Source: an uncultured Eubacteriales bacterium (lineage in GTDB: Bacteria; Bacillota; Clostridia; Christensenellales; CAG-138). From it: DNA of 64,000 bases. The notes under the pieces were generated by a model. That model worked only from the letters and a program-made list of their open reading frames with translations, had not been told where the DNA came from and searched no databases. Below, piece after piece: positions 1-7,998 of this stretch. The DNA lies in contig UQWD01000006.1 of the NCBI GenBank assembly GCA_900544555.1, positions 1 through 64,000 on the forward strand, written 5' to 3'. Both the position numbers and the translations under genes were made by a program. The stretch's first letter is position 1. Every line of letters starts with the position of its first letter.

Positions 1-22
1 AACCCTTGCTGCGCAAGGCATT

Positions 23-53
23 CCGAATCTGACGCACATGTCGTCAGATTCGG
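23..53. repeat. Perfect 12-bp inverted repeat at the window edge
   Basis: Bases 23-34 (CCGAATCTGACG) are exactly complementary to 42-53, leaving a 7-base loop. No T-run follows, so it is not a canonical terminator by itself. It lies just before the terminator at 65-97 and could be part of the same 3' untranslated region of a gene left of the window. Confidence 0.6.
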
Positions 54-64
54 TTAAAAGCCTA

Positions 65-97
65 TGGGGGTCGCGGTTTTGAACCCCGGTTTTTTTT
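65..97 (+). terminator. Rho-independent terminator of a gene outside the window
   Basis: A GGGGT/ACCCC stem (67-71 with 83-87) is followed two bases later by eight consecutive T (90-97) on the plus strand. No gene for it is visible inside the window, so it probably ends a plus-strand unit to the left. Confidence 0.55.
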
Positions 98-236
98 GAC
101 AGGCTGAGACGGTGGGTAAAACCGGCCGTCCATGCGTTAAACCCGTTTTTGAATTTTCCGCGGGTCGCCGCGTTACGCCGCTAGCCATCGTTAAAACAAG
201 TTTAGGTTTTACTAGCGCCGGCCGTCTCCGAACCTT

Positions 237-974
237 TTATGCTTTATCACCATACATTTTGCTTTTAAAGACCGCTATGGCGAGCGCTAATGCTATTATC
301 GCATAACCAATTACCCACCATAAATGAGGGAATATGGCGCCGTAATCGCCCGAGATTGCCGCCCTTGCGGCGTCCACTGCGTGAGCGAACGGGAGCAGAT
401 AGGCAATGCTTTCAAACGCGCCTCCGATAAGGCTTAACTCAAACCACGCGCCGGACAGCCACGCGCTTAGGTTCGTTAGTAGTGCGCCGCATACGGCGCT
501 TACCTGCTTATCATTAAAAACACTTCCCATTAAAAGCCCGATTCCAATAAAGAAACCGGAGATTGGGATGAGCGTAACGAGCGCGAGCAGGATGTTTACC
601 GAGGCCTCAAGCCCAAGCGCTATTGAAGCGAGAAAGCAGACGGCGCTTTGCAAAACCGCTATCGGAAGCAATGGGATTATATAACCCGCGATAAAGTTTG
701 AAGATGAAAGCGGCGCGGTAAACAGCCGCATCAGGAAGGAGCCGACCCGATCCTTGGAAATCAGCATACCTGAGTATAAAGATATAAACGATAGACCGAA
801 AACCGCTACGCCTGGCGCCATAATTTCTATTTTGAAAGGGCTTTGCGGCACGTTGGCCCCGATGAGCGAGAATAAAAGAAGCACCGCCAATGGAAACCCG
901 AGCGAAAAGGCGATGTTTAGAGGATCCCGCACAAGCTCTTTCAAGTTGCGGGAAGCGAATACCCATGATTTCAT
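237..974 (-). CDS. ABC-2 type transporter permease
   Basis: Membrane subunit (245 aa) of an ABC-2 exporter, the type used for drugs, lantibiotics or cell-wall precursors; the substrate cannot be read from sequence. It has about six hydrophobic segments, the first at roughly residues 20-40, and the usual ABC-2 pattern of a cytoplasmic N-terminus followed by helix pairs. The start was set at the ATG at 974 because GGAGGG lies just upstream; an in-frame ATG 16 codons earlier lacks a ribosome site and would run into the ATPase gene. One base separates it from the stop of the ATPase gene, so the two are translationally linked and form one transporter. Confidence 0.85.
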   Translation of the reverse strand: MKSWVFASRNLKELVRDPLNIAFSLGFPLAVLLLFSLIGANVPQSPFKIEIMAPGVAVFGLSFISLYSGMLISKDRVGSFLMRLFTAPLSSSNFIAGYIIPLLPIAVLQSAVCFLASIALGLEASVNILLALVTLIPISGFFIGIGLLMGSVFNDKQVSAVCGALLTNLSAWLSGAWFELSLIGGAFESIAYLLPFAHAVDAARAAISGDYGAIFPHLWWVIGYAIIALALAIAVFKSKMYGDKA

Positions 975-975
975 T

Positions 976-1707
976 TTATATGCCCCCTCCCTGCGAAACG
1001 ATAGCGATAAAGGCGTTCTCAAATGTTTCAGCTCCAGTAATGGACAAGAGTTGTTCCGCCGTTCCCGCCGCCTTGAGTTTACCCTTTTCCATAATGCCTA
1101 TCCTGTCGGAAAGAGCCTCGGCCTCCTCCATATAGTGTGTTGTTAAAATGATTGTGACACGCTCTTTAAGCTTTTTGATAATCGACCATAATTCCCTTCG
1201 GGCCAGCACATCAAGCCCCAGGGTTGGTTCGTCCAAAAATAAAACTTTTGGCTCTGAGATCAACGCAAGAGCGATGCTAAGCCTGCGCTGCATACCTCCG
1301 GACAAGGCTTTAGCCCTGCTGTTCATTACTTCTTCAAGGCCCAGAGCAAAGGCCATTTCCTTTGCTTTGTCATGCGCGCGTTTTTTCTCACTTCCATAAA
1401 TCCGCGCGATTAACATTATATTCTCCATAACCGTAAGATTTGGCGCGACAGCGGTTTCTTGCGGCGAAATATTAATGATTTCCTTAACCGCATACGGGTT
1501 TGCAGCAATACTTATTCCGTGCAGCAGCGCGTCCCCGTTAGTTGGACGCAGCAGGCAGGAGAGCATCTTAATCGTGGTGGTCTTTCCAGCCCCGTTTACT
1601 CCCAGTAGTGAAAACAGTTCCCCTTCTTCGATGTTTAAGCATAAATCGTAAACGGCCGTATGATCTCCATATTTTTTTGTTAAATGATTAATTTCAATTG
1701 CCGGCAT
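976..1707 (-). CDS. ABC transporter ATP-binding protein
   Basis: Nucleotide-binding subunit (243 aa) that powers the adjacent permease. Walker A reads GVNGAGKTT near residues 36-44, the signature motif is LSGGMQRRL near residue 136, Walker B is VLFLDEPTLGLD, and the H-loop histidine sits in LTTHYMEEAE. The DEPTLGLD and YMEEAE forms are typical of the DrrA/CcmA/NatA class that pairs with ABC-2 permeases. Its start overlaps the end of the AbrB-type gene by 14 bp, and its stop abuts the permease start, so the three genes form one operon. Confidence 0.93.
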   Translation of the reverse strand: MPAIEINHLTKKYGDHTAVYDLCLNIEEGELFSLLGVNGAGKTTTIKMLSCLLRPTNGDALLHGISIAANPYAVKEIINISPQETAVAPNLTVMENIMLIARIYGSEKKRAHDKAKEMAFALGLEEVMNSRAKALSGGMQRRLSIALALISEPKVLFLDEPTLGLDVLARRELWSIIKKLKERVTIILTTHYMEEAEALSDRIGIMEKGKLKAAGTAEQLLSITGAETFENAFIAIVSQGGGI

Positions 1708-1993
1708 CGTTATCCTCCTTCTTCTGAGCGTTCAGAATATCCAGAACAAACTCCTTTTCCTCTTCAGAAGCGTCTGAGGTTGCCATTATCCGTTCAATTA
1801 ACCCCAAAAAAATATCGTTTTTGACCAGCGCAATCCCAGGGAACGGACTGTTTTCGTCTCCAAGCACCATCATACTGTCCCCAGGTTTAATATTTAGAAC
1901 CTCACGCGCTTTTTTTGGAATAACGATTTGTCCCCTTTCACCTACTTTTACCAAACCAAACAAATGTCTTCCTTCGTTCTGGATTGCCGCCAT
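1694..1993 (-). CDS. AbrB/SpoVT-family transcriptional regulator
   Basis: Small (99 aa) DNA-binding protein with a swapped-hairpin AbrB domain: VKVGERGQIVIPKKAREVL and the following IKPGD at about residues 15-40 are the family hallmark, as in AbrB, SpoVT and MazE N-termini. The C-terminal third is acidic and probably forms dimerisation helices. It is the first gene of the operon with the ABC transporter, so it is probably the local regulator; autoregulation through the dyad at 2020-2035 is an inference. AGGAGGG 5' of the ATG at 1993 fixes the start. Confidence 0.88.
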   Translation of the reverse strand: MAAIQNEGRHLFGLVKVGERGQIVIPKKAREVLNIKPGDSMMVLGDENSPFPGIALVKNDIFLGLIERIMATSDASEEEKEFVLDILNAQKKEDNDAGN

Positions 1994-2019
1994 AAAATAC
2001 CCTCCTGAATTATATAAAA

Positions 2020-2035
2020 TTCATATTAGTATGAA
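2020..2035. promoter_or_regulatory. Dyad operator candidate in the abrB-ABC leader
   Basis: TTCATATTAGTATGAA is a perfect dyad (6-bp arms, 4-bp centre). The octamer TCATATTA also occurs as a direct repeat at 2021-2028 and 2038-2045, 17 bp apart and therefore not an integral number of helical turns. Both lie immediately downstream of the -10 box at 2046-2051, where a bound protein would block initiation. Confidence 0.5.
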
Positions 2036-2045
2036 AATCATATTA

Positions 2046-2074
2046 ATCATATAATTAACGTTAAAGGATGTCAA
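2046..2074 (-). promoter_or_regulatory. Sigma-A promoter of the abrB-ABC operon
   Basis: On the minus strand TTGACA (2074-2069) and TATGAT (2051-2046) are separated by exactly 17 bp. It points to the AbrB-type gene, about 50 bp away. Confidence 0.8.
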
Positions 2075-2326
2075 GCCATATAGAACTATTACATTGTGGG
2101 TTTCTGCTTTTTTGCGGTTCAGGCATCAAGCGTTATATCTTAAAAGATAATAATTTTGCTCAACGCCTGCAACGTTCATCTTTTTATATATTGGGCTGCC
2201 ATAAGTGCGTACAGTATAAATCTATTGCCGCAGGCGCACGCAACGGTTATTTTATATTGCAGAACATTCCGACTGCTTTAATATTCCATTTCATCAAAAC
2301 ATATCATAATTTGAGGTGGTAAAGAA

Positions 2327-3358
2327 GTGAAGAAAGTTCTTGCAATAACGCTGGCCGTTATCATATGCGCCGCGGCTATAATCGTACTGACTAAAAATGA
2401 CGGCGGGCAGGATGACGAGCTGCTGTGCCGCTCTTACCATGAAATTGAAGAGGAAGAAGAAAAGAAATACATTAAGTGGGTGGATTTTACCCCTTCGTGC
2501 AGCTTGATGAAAAAGGCAATAGATTATGATATTCAGTCCTTCGGCCAGACGCCGCACATGAACTGGATTGAGCTTCTTGCGTATACAGCCGCTAAATGCG
2601 GCGGTAAGTTCAACAAAAATTCCGCCTCCGACATGCAGAAGCTTGTGGAAAGGCTCCAGCAGGGGGAAACCATGGAGCAAATTACCGACGGAATGCGCTT
2701 CTACGGTTATTATGAGGAGGCATATACTGCCGTTCTGGCGGAGTATATAGGCGAATATGAGATACAGCTTACCAACGATATGGGCGAACAGTATTGGGAT
2801 AAGCGATACGGGCTTAAGGTTTACTCGCCCATCGCAAAGGGATTCGGATTTGGCCATTACAGGGATTTTGGCGTTGAGAGGACCTACGGATATAAGCGCA
2901 AGCATTTGGGAAACGACCTGATGGGTACGGTGGGCATACCCATCGTGGCCATAGAAGGCGGTTATGTAGAAGCTTTGGGCTGGAATGAGTTTGGGGGCTG
3001 GAGGATAGGCATACGCAGTTACGATAAGCTAAGGTATTATTATTACGCGCATTTGAGGAAGGATCACCCTTACGTAAAAACGCTCAAGGAAGGGGATACG
3101 GTTGAGGCGGGAGAGGTAATAGGCTATATGGGGTTGACGGGTTACAGTAAAAAGGAAAATGTGAACAACCTGAAACGGCCGCATCTGCATCTTGGCGTTC
3201 AATTGATTTTTGATGAAAGCCAGAAGGACGGCGTCAACCAGATTTGGATCGATCTGTATGAAATTGTTGAGCTTTTGCAGCAAAACAAGGCGGATGTGAT
3301 GAAAATTGAGGAGACGGGCGAGTATGTCCATAGCTACCGTATTCGGGAGGTAGAATAG
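2327..3358 (+). CDS. Membrane-anchored M23 family metallopeptidase
   Basis: Predicted cell-wall peptidase (343 aa) of the LytM/M23 class, which cleaves peptide cross-links in peptidoglycan. An N-terminal hydrophobic segment (residues 3-21) acts as signal anchor. Residues 50-160 are a helical region of unknown function. The M23 zinc site is visible as HLGND (H193, D197) and HLHLG (H286, H288), with AHL near residue 241 as the additional catalytic histidine. The start is GTG at 2327, preceded by GAGGTGG. It overlaps the deacetylase gene by one base, so both are probably made together and both act on the envelope. Presence of all metal ligands suggests an active enzyme rather than a scaffold such as SpoIIQ. 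Confidence 0.88.
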   Translation: MKKVLAITLAVIICAAAIIVLTKNDGGQDDELLCRSYHEIEEEEEKKYIKWVDFTPSCSLMKKAIDYDIQSFGQTPHMNWIELLAYTAAKCGGKFNKNSASDMQKLVERLQQGETMEQITDGMRFYGYYEEAYTAVLAEYIGEYEIQLTNDMGEQYWDKRYGLKVYSPIAKGFGFGHYRDFGVERTYGYKRKHLGNDLMGTVGIPIVAIEGGYVEALGWNEFGGWRIGIRSYDKLRYYYYAHLRKDHPYVKTLKEGDTVEAGEVIGYMGLTGYSKKENVNNLKRPHLHLGVQLIFDESQKDGVNQIWIDLYEIVELLQQNKADVMKIEETGEYVHSYRIREVE

Positions 3359-4239
3359 TGAAAGGCAAACCGGTATATAAAAAGGAGTTTAGAAGGATAT
3401 TGCTTACTGCCGCATATATCGCGCTAGTGCTTGCCGCGGCGGTAATGCTGGAGGATTCGGGAGTTACCGATGCGTTTAATCCATCCAACAAGGGGGGCGT
3501 TGAGCTACCCATAGTGATGTATCACAGCGTGCTTGCGGATCCTATGCGTTCAAACAAGTTCACCATATCCCCGGAAGCGTTTGAGAAGGATTTATTATAT
3601 ATCAAGGAAAAGGGTTATAAAACCGTTGTAGTCGCCGACTTGATAGCATATGTGGATAAAGGGACGCCGTTGCCCGATAAGCCTATTATGATAACGTTTG
3701 ATGATGGGTATTACAACAACCTGATCTATGCGCTGCCGGTATTGGAGAAGCACGGAATGAAAGCGGTGGTTTCCGTTGTGGGCCAGTTTGCTGATAATTT
3801 CACTAAAAGCATGGAGCATAACCCAAATTATTCCCACCTGACATGGGAGGATATTGCGCTACTAAATGAATCTGGCTGCTTTGAGGTGCAGAACCACTCT
3901 TACGCAATGCATAATTATAAGGGGGATCGTAAGGGCGCGGAGCGGAAACGGCTGGAAACGCATGACGAGTATAAAAACGCTTTAAAAGATGATGTAATGA
4001 AAATGCAGGCAAGGCTAAAGGAGCTTTCCGGCGTAACGGCGACGGCGTTCGTCTATCCATTCGGAATCCGCTCGGAGGAGGCGGACGAGATTTTTAAGGA
4101 GATAGGAATCAGGGCGACTTTAAGCTCCTATGAAAATATCAATACAATAACAGACGCAGATAGTTTATACAGCCTTTGCCGATATAACCGCCCCGGAGGG
4201 ATGAAAACGGAGGATTTTATGAAAAAAATACTGCCATGA
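3358..4239 (+). CDS. Polysaccharide deacetylase (NodB homology domain)
   Basis: Carbohydrate esterase family 4 type protein (293 aa) that removes N-acetyl groups from peptidoglycan or another envelope polysaccharide. Hydrophobic residues 14-31 form a signal anchor. PIVMYHSV opens the domain, MITFDDGYYNN (D115-D116) is the first NodB motif with the catalytic base and metal ligand, and QNHSYAMHN (H180, H185) is the metal-binding second motif; VYPFG is the third. Start is a GTG at 3358 that overlaps the stop of the M23 peptidase gene (TAGTG), which indicates coupled translation. A function in spore cortex or vegetative wall cannot be decided from the sequence. Confidence 0.88.
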   Translation: MKGKPVYKKEFRRILLTAAYIALVLAAAVMLEDSGVTDAFNPSNKGGVELPIVMYHSVLADPMRSNKFTISPEAFEKDLLYIKEKGYKTVVVADLIAYVDKGTPLPDKPIMITFDDGYYNNLIYALPVLEKHGMKAVVSVVGQFADNFTKSMEHNPNYSHLTWEDIALLNESGCFEVQNHSYAMHNYKGDRKGAERKRLETHDEYKNALKDDVMKMQARLKELSGVTATAFVYPFGIRSEEADEIFKEIGIRATLSSYENINTITDADSLYSLCRYNRPGGMKTEDFMKKILP

Positions 4240-4314
4240 CCTCAGTGCAAAACACATGAACAAATCTGACGAAAGAACAATACAATGGTAACACCAGATC
4301 GGGAGGTAGCATGA

Positions 4315-5313
4315 ATGAGAAAACGAGTCGGATTTTTACTTGCCATCGTATTGCTGCTCGCGTGGTGTTTAGCGGGATGCGGCGCAGCCGGGGGATTGCG
4401 TGAAGTGGTTATCAACGAGGTGACGCGCTCCGTTTTTTACGCGCCGTTGTATGTGGCCGTTTCAATGGGGTTCTTTGAGGATGAGGGTATGGACATTACC
4501 ATCATCACCGGCGGCGGAAGCGATAAGAGCATGACCGCCTTGCTCGCGAACCAGGCGGATGTGGCGCTTATGGGCCCTGAAACCGGTGTTTATGTGGTGA
4601 ATGAGGGCAAGGAGGAGCACCCTGTAATTATTGCGCAGCTGACCAAACGGGACGGCTCGTTTCTTGTCGGAAGGGAACGGGAAGAGGATTTTTCATGGGA
4701 AAGCCTGCGCGGGAAAAGCGTGATAGGCGGGCGGCCGGGCGGCATGCCGTTTATGACGCTGGAGTATGTGCTTAAGCAGCACGGCCTAACGCCGGGCGAG
4801 GATGTAACGGTTATCAGCAATATACAGTTCAACCTCATGGGCGGGGCGTTTGAAGGGGGTACGGGCGATTATGTCGCGCTTTTTGAGCCGACCGCCACGA
4901 CGTTCCAAAACGCGGGAAAGGGATATATTGTTGCGAATATCGGCTTGGAATCGGGGGAGGTGCCCTATACCACGTTTATGGTAACGCAGGAACGCATCGC
5001 TGAGGAACCTGACTTTGTAGAAGCTTTTGTGCGCGCTATTTACAGGGCGCAGCAGTGGGTGGAAACGGCGTCAGACAACGCGATAGCGTCCGCAATGCTG
5101 CCCTTTTTCCCGGATACCTCGGTAGAAACGCTTGAACTGGTGGCTAAAAGCTACCGTGAAACGGATTCGTGGACCAACACGCCCGTTATGAAAGAGGAGG
5201 CGTTTAACCGCCTTCAGGATATCATGGACGCGGCGGGCGAATTAAAAGCAAGGGTGGAATTTGCCGGGCTTGTCGATAACAGCTTCGGGTTAAAAGCGGT
5301 TAAAGGGAAATAA
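4315..5313 (+). CDS. ABC transporter substrate-binding lipoprotein, SsuA/TauA/NMT1-like
   Basis: Extracytoplasmic binding protein (332 aa). The N-terminus is a lipoprotein signal with lipobox LAGC, giving a lipid-anchored Cys near residue 22. The mature part starts with an NMT1/THI5-like pattern (REVVINEVTRSVFYAPLYVA, then GFFEDEGMDITI), typical for binding proteins of nitrate, sulfonate, taurine or pyrimidine-precursor importers. GGSDKSMTALLANQADVAL is the ligand-pocket region. No permease or ATPase is found next to it, so the partner subunits must be elsewhere, or it acts as a free sensor. Ribosome site GGGAGG is 10 bp before the ATG. Confidence 0.85.
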   Translation: MRKRVGFLLAIVLLLAWCLAGCGAAGGLREVVINEVTRSVFYAPLYVAVSMGFFEDEGMDITIITGGGSDKSMTALLANQADVALMGPETGVYVVNEGKEEHPVIIAQLTKRDGSFLVGREREEDFSWESLRGKSVIGGRPGGMPFMTLEYVLKQHGLTPGEDVTVISNIQFNLMGGAFEGGTGDYVALFEPTATTFQNAGKGYIVANIGLESGEVPYTTFMVTQERIAEEPDFVEAFVRAIYRAQQWVETASDNAIASAMLPFFPDTSVETLELVAKSYRETDSWTNTPVMKEEAFNRLQDIMDAAGELKARVEFAGLVDNSFGLKAVKGK

Positions 5314-5713
5314 ACGCTGCCGGCCGGCGTAAAAGAATGCCGTGAACGGTTTGCCGCCGGCGCAAGGTTGATGATCGCGAATATAACATGAAGGTCTAAA
5401 AAGCATTCGTGATAAGGGTGCGGACGATATTTGGGACGCCCCTTTCGCTTTGACTTTTGACGGCTTGCTGAACAATACCGTATCATTTTATGGCCGGATA
5501 TTGCCAATAAGCGGATGTTACACCGACAGAGATGGTACATGGCTTGTACTATGCCTAGAAGTCCCCTGGTTCTGTCCTGCCATGATTTTTAGAGGATTGT
5601 TTCCGGCAAACCGAAATTTGAGGGGAGAGCAGACGGCCTGCTCTCCCAAAAAACGATCTTTTGTCGCGGTTTCACAGTTTAGATTAAATGAAATACCATC
5701 ATAAACTAAATGC
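5314..5713. other. 400-bp gap between convergent genes with one strong hairpin
   Basis: No supported gene was found. Bases 5623-5632 (GGGAGAGCAG) pair exactly with 5638-5647 around a 5-base loop. A-rather than T-rich sequence follows on plus and no T-run follows on minus, so this is at best a non-canonical terminator between two converging genes. Confidence 0.5.
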
Positions 5714-6172
5714 TTAATCCATATGAATATCAACGGCGGCGTTAACGCCAGGATCCCCGTGCGCGCATTCATCGTGATTCATTATCATGCCGGCCGCGCC
5801 GAATATTTCACGCCCGGTAAGCCCTTTTGCAGCGCGCTCACGCTCTATCATGCCCGATAAAAACTTCCTGATTTTCTCGGGCCGCTTTATATTTGTGATT
5901 ACAAGCGTATGATGGCTTTGATCCGCGCTGAAAAGTGTAACGCTTCCGACGCCGCAAAGCTTTTGGCCGAGCGTGCGGACAAGCTTTAGATCCATTACGC
6001 GGTAAAGGAGAATTTCGTCCGTTTCCGTTCTGAAAAAGCCGCGGCGCATCAAAAGCCGATCCTTCGTTACCTCATATACGGTGAAGCTGATGGGAAGCCC
6101 TAATATACGTTTGCGATCGCGCCACAGTATTTCATCCTCCGAATATTCAAGCTTGGGTTTTGTTCGTGCCAT
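5714..6172 (-). CDS. Bacterial PH-domain (YdbT/bPH2-like) protein
   Basis: Soluble 152-aa protein. The region from about residue 10 to 110 has the bacterial pleckstrin-homology layout: EEILWRDRKRI-like opening strand, ITKDRLLMRRGFF, then DEILLYRVMDLKLVRTLGQKLCGVGSVTL and a final helix with IRKFLSGMIERER. Many members carry two membrane helices, but none is visible here, so this is the soluble short form. Family role is unknown. AAGGAGG precedes the ATG. Its last 40 residues contain His, Asp and Cys but no recognised motif. Confidence 0.75.
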   Translation of the reverse strand: MARTKPKLEYSEDEILWRDRKRILGLPISFTVYEVTKDRLLMRRGFFRTETDEILLYRVMDLKLVRTLGQKLCGVGSVTLFSADQSHHTLVITNIKRPEKIRKFLSGMIERERAAKGLTGREIFGAAGMIMNHDECAHGDPGVNAAVDIHMD

Positions 6173-6294
6173 ATCGAACCTCCTTCACGGACGCTTTTTA
6201 TATCCGCATTATATCGTGAATCCTCAGAAATGTATATAAAAAAACATAATGGGAAAGATCGGATTATTCTTAGCGCAGATTGTGAGGTGCGGTT

Positions 6295-6834
6295 ATGAGT
6301 GATCGAAATAAAAAAATTCTGTTATCAGCCGGTACGGTGATTTCCCTCGGTTTGGGATTTCTGGTAGGATGGCTTGTGCATCCCGCTCCCGCTCCGGGCG
6401 ATCCTTCACAAAGCGTCGGGGAGATCGGCGACAGCATAATACTGCCTACAACAGCCGTTACCTGGGAGTACCGCTTTACAATGTGCGAGCATGTTCGTAC
6501 AGTTAAAAACAACAGAAACGTTATCGGCATGTCTAAGGACGAGTTAACGGCTAAATTCTCCGGCAGCGAAATACTTCAGTGGGATCAGGAACAGGTTTCA
6601 ATAAAGCGGACGATAGAAGGGTGCTGCCCGGCGCATTATTTGCTACAGTTGAACGACAGGCAGAATATCTGCGTTTATCAGGTGGACTCCAACACGTTTG
6701 AAAAAGTGCTTTATATGGAGCTTACAACGGATTCGGGTTCCATTGACGCCGAGGCGATGCAAGAGCTTAAAACGGGCGTTTGCCTAAATACGCTCGATGA
6801 AATCAACGAATATATCGAAAGTGTGGAAAGCTAA
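6295..6834 (+). CDS. Membrane-anchored protein with BofC-C-terminal-like domain
   Basis: 179-aa protein with a short cytoplasmic N-terminus, one membrane segment (about residues 9-27) and an extracytoplasmic part. The pattern VIGMSKDELTAKFSGSEILQ, IKRTIEGCCPAHYLLQL and ICVYQVDSNTFEKVLYMEL resembles the C-terminal domain of BofC, an intermembrane regulator of pro-sigma-K processing in Bacillus, and related uncharacterised Clostridia proteins. The BofC N-terminal domain is absent. Assignment rests on pattern resemblance only. A terminator follows 10 bp after the stop, so it is monocistronic. Confidence 0.6.
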   Translation: MSDRNKKILLSAGTVISLGLGFLVGWLVHPAPAPGDPSQSVGEIGDSIILPTTAVTWEYRFTMCEHVRTVKNNRNVIGMSKDELTAKFSGSEILQWDQEQVSIKRTIEGCCPAHYLLQLNDRQNICVYQVDSNTFEKVLYMELTTDSGSIDAEAMQELKTGVCLNTLDEINEYIESVES

Positions 6835-6843
6835 CAGTCCCTT

Positions 6844-6866
6844 AAGGCGCGTTCGCGCCTTTTTTT
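6844..6866 (+). terminator. Rho-independent terminator after the BofC-like gene
   Basis: AAGGCGC (6844-6850) pairs with GCGCCTT (6855-6861) around a GTTC loop and runs into seven T. Confidence 0.85.
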
Positions 6867-7131
6867 ATAGGCCGTAACGAGAAATATATGATTTTTAGCA
6901 TGGTATGCACAGCATAAATGTATGAATTGCATTTTTGCCGTAGCTAATCCAAATCGTAATGGGTAAACTAAACCAGGCCGGCGCCGCCCTAATACCTAAA
7001 GTCGCTCAATTATGCTCCTGTACTTTAACGTGAAACGAGCCTTTACATTTCATAAAGGCGGATATTAAAATTAAAATGGTCTTGCGTTGTTCACCTTTTA
7101 CAATAGGCGGGCCAGGGAAGGGATTTAAACT

Positions 7132-7692
7132 ATGTGCGAAATATTAAAGTTTTCCGCAAGAGAGCACTTTAGAAAATGGCTGCAAGAGAATTGTTTGTCA
7201 AATACTGGCGTTTGGCTGCTGTTTGGCAAAGCCGGCGGGCCAAAAACCATCAAAGCAAGCGAAGCGCTTGAAGAAGCCCTTTGCTTTGGTTGGATAGACG
7301 GACAAATGCAAAGCATTGATGATAAAACCTATAAAAAGTATTTCTCATCGCGCAGAGACAAAAGTAAATGGTCACAGAAAAATAAGGCGCTGGTTGAAAA
7401 GCTGGAGGAACAAGGGATAATGACCGATTATGGCAGAAAGAAAGTAGAGCAAGCAAAGGAAAATGGGCAGTGGGACGCACCCAAGGTTCCGACTGTTACC
7501 GAGGGGCAGATCCTTTCATTATCCGTCCTGCTCAAAGATTATGACCCCGCTTATAAGAATTTTATGTCGATGCCTTTATCAGTTAAGAAAACATATACCC
7601 GGGCTTATCTTGACGCGAAAACAGATGCGGGGCGTGAAAAACGCTTATCATGGATGATAGTACGGCTAAATAAAAACTTAAAGCCAATGTAA
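7132..7692 (+). CDS. YdeI/OmdA (OmpD-associated) family protein
   Basis: 186-aa cytoplasmic protein. FRKWLQENCLSNTGVWLLFGK, then EALEEALCFGWIDGQMQSID and YKKYFSSRRDKSKWSQKNK are the conserved blocks of the YdeI/OmdA family found across soil and gut bacteria. The C-terminal half (GQWDAP, then AYKNFMSMPLSVKKTYTRAYLDAK) is the usual helical tail with repeated basic residues. Biochemical function is not established. It stands alone between a terminator and a gene-poor stretch. Start ATG has AAGGG upstream. Codon usage is more AT-rich than in the housekeeping genes, consistent with an accessory gene. Confidence 0.85.
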   Translation: MCEILKFSAREHFRKWLQENCLSNTGVWLLFGKAGGPKTIKASEALEEALCFGWIDGQMQSIDDKTYKKYFSSRRDKSKWSQKNKALVEKLEEQGIMTDYGRKKVEQAKENGQWDAPKVPTVTEGQILSLSVLLKDYDPAYKNFMSMPLSVKKTYTRAYLDAKTDAGREKRLSWMIVRLNKNLKPM

Positions 7693-7998
7693 ACTATATA
7701 AAAGCCAAAAGCGGAGGAGTCTAATGCTTCTCGAACTGTTTGATGATTTATAACACTAGTCCGGTTGCAGTACGATAAATAGCATGGATTCTGTTATAAC
7801 AGGAGTTATTTTTCCACAGATGAACAGCAAATGTTACACCATGCAAGAAAAAATTAACTATTGGCAGGGATGCTTATGAGGTCTACGGCAGTTTATGAGG
7901 AGTTTGTGCAATTTTATTTGAAGAATCCCAATATTTTGAAATACCAATCTGCTTTTTAAGCGGAACCTACGATTAAACTTGTACTTATCCCTTAATTT
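7693..7998. other. 306-bp AT-rich gap, nothing firm
   Basis: A 27-codon reading frame (ATG at 7876, GGGATG upstream) was seen but has no recognisable product. No promoter, RNA or repeat can be supported here. Confidence 0.3.

Noticed and set aside
2068..2322. 84-codon plus-strand frame before the M23 peptidase
   Set aside because: It starts inside the -35 box of the divergent promoter, has no ribosome site and an unusual residue composition.
7876..7959. 27-codon frame in the gap before the phosphatidyltransferase
   Set aside because: Too short to judge, no recognisable motif, no promoter.
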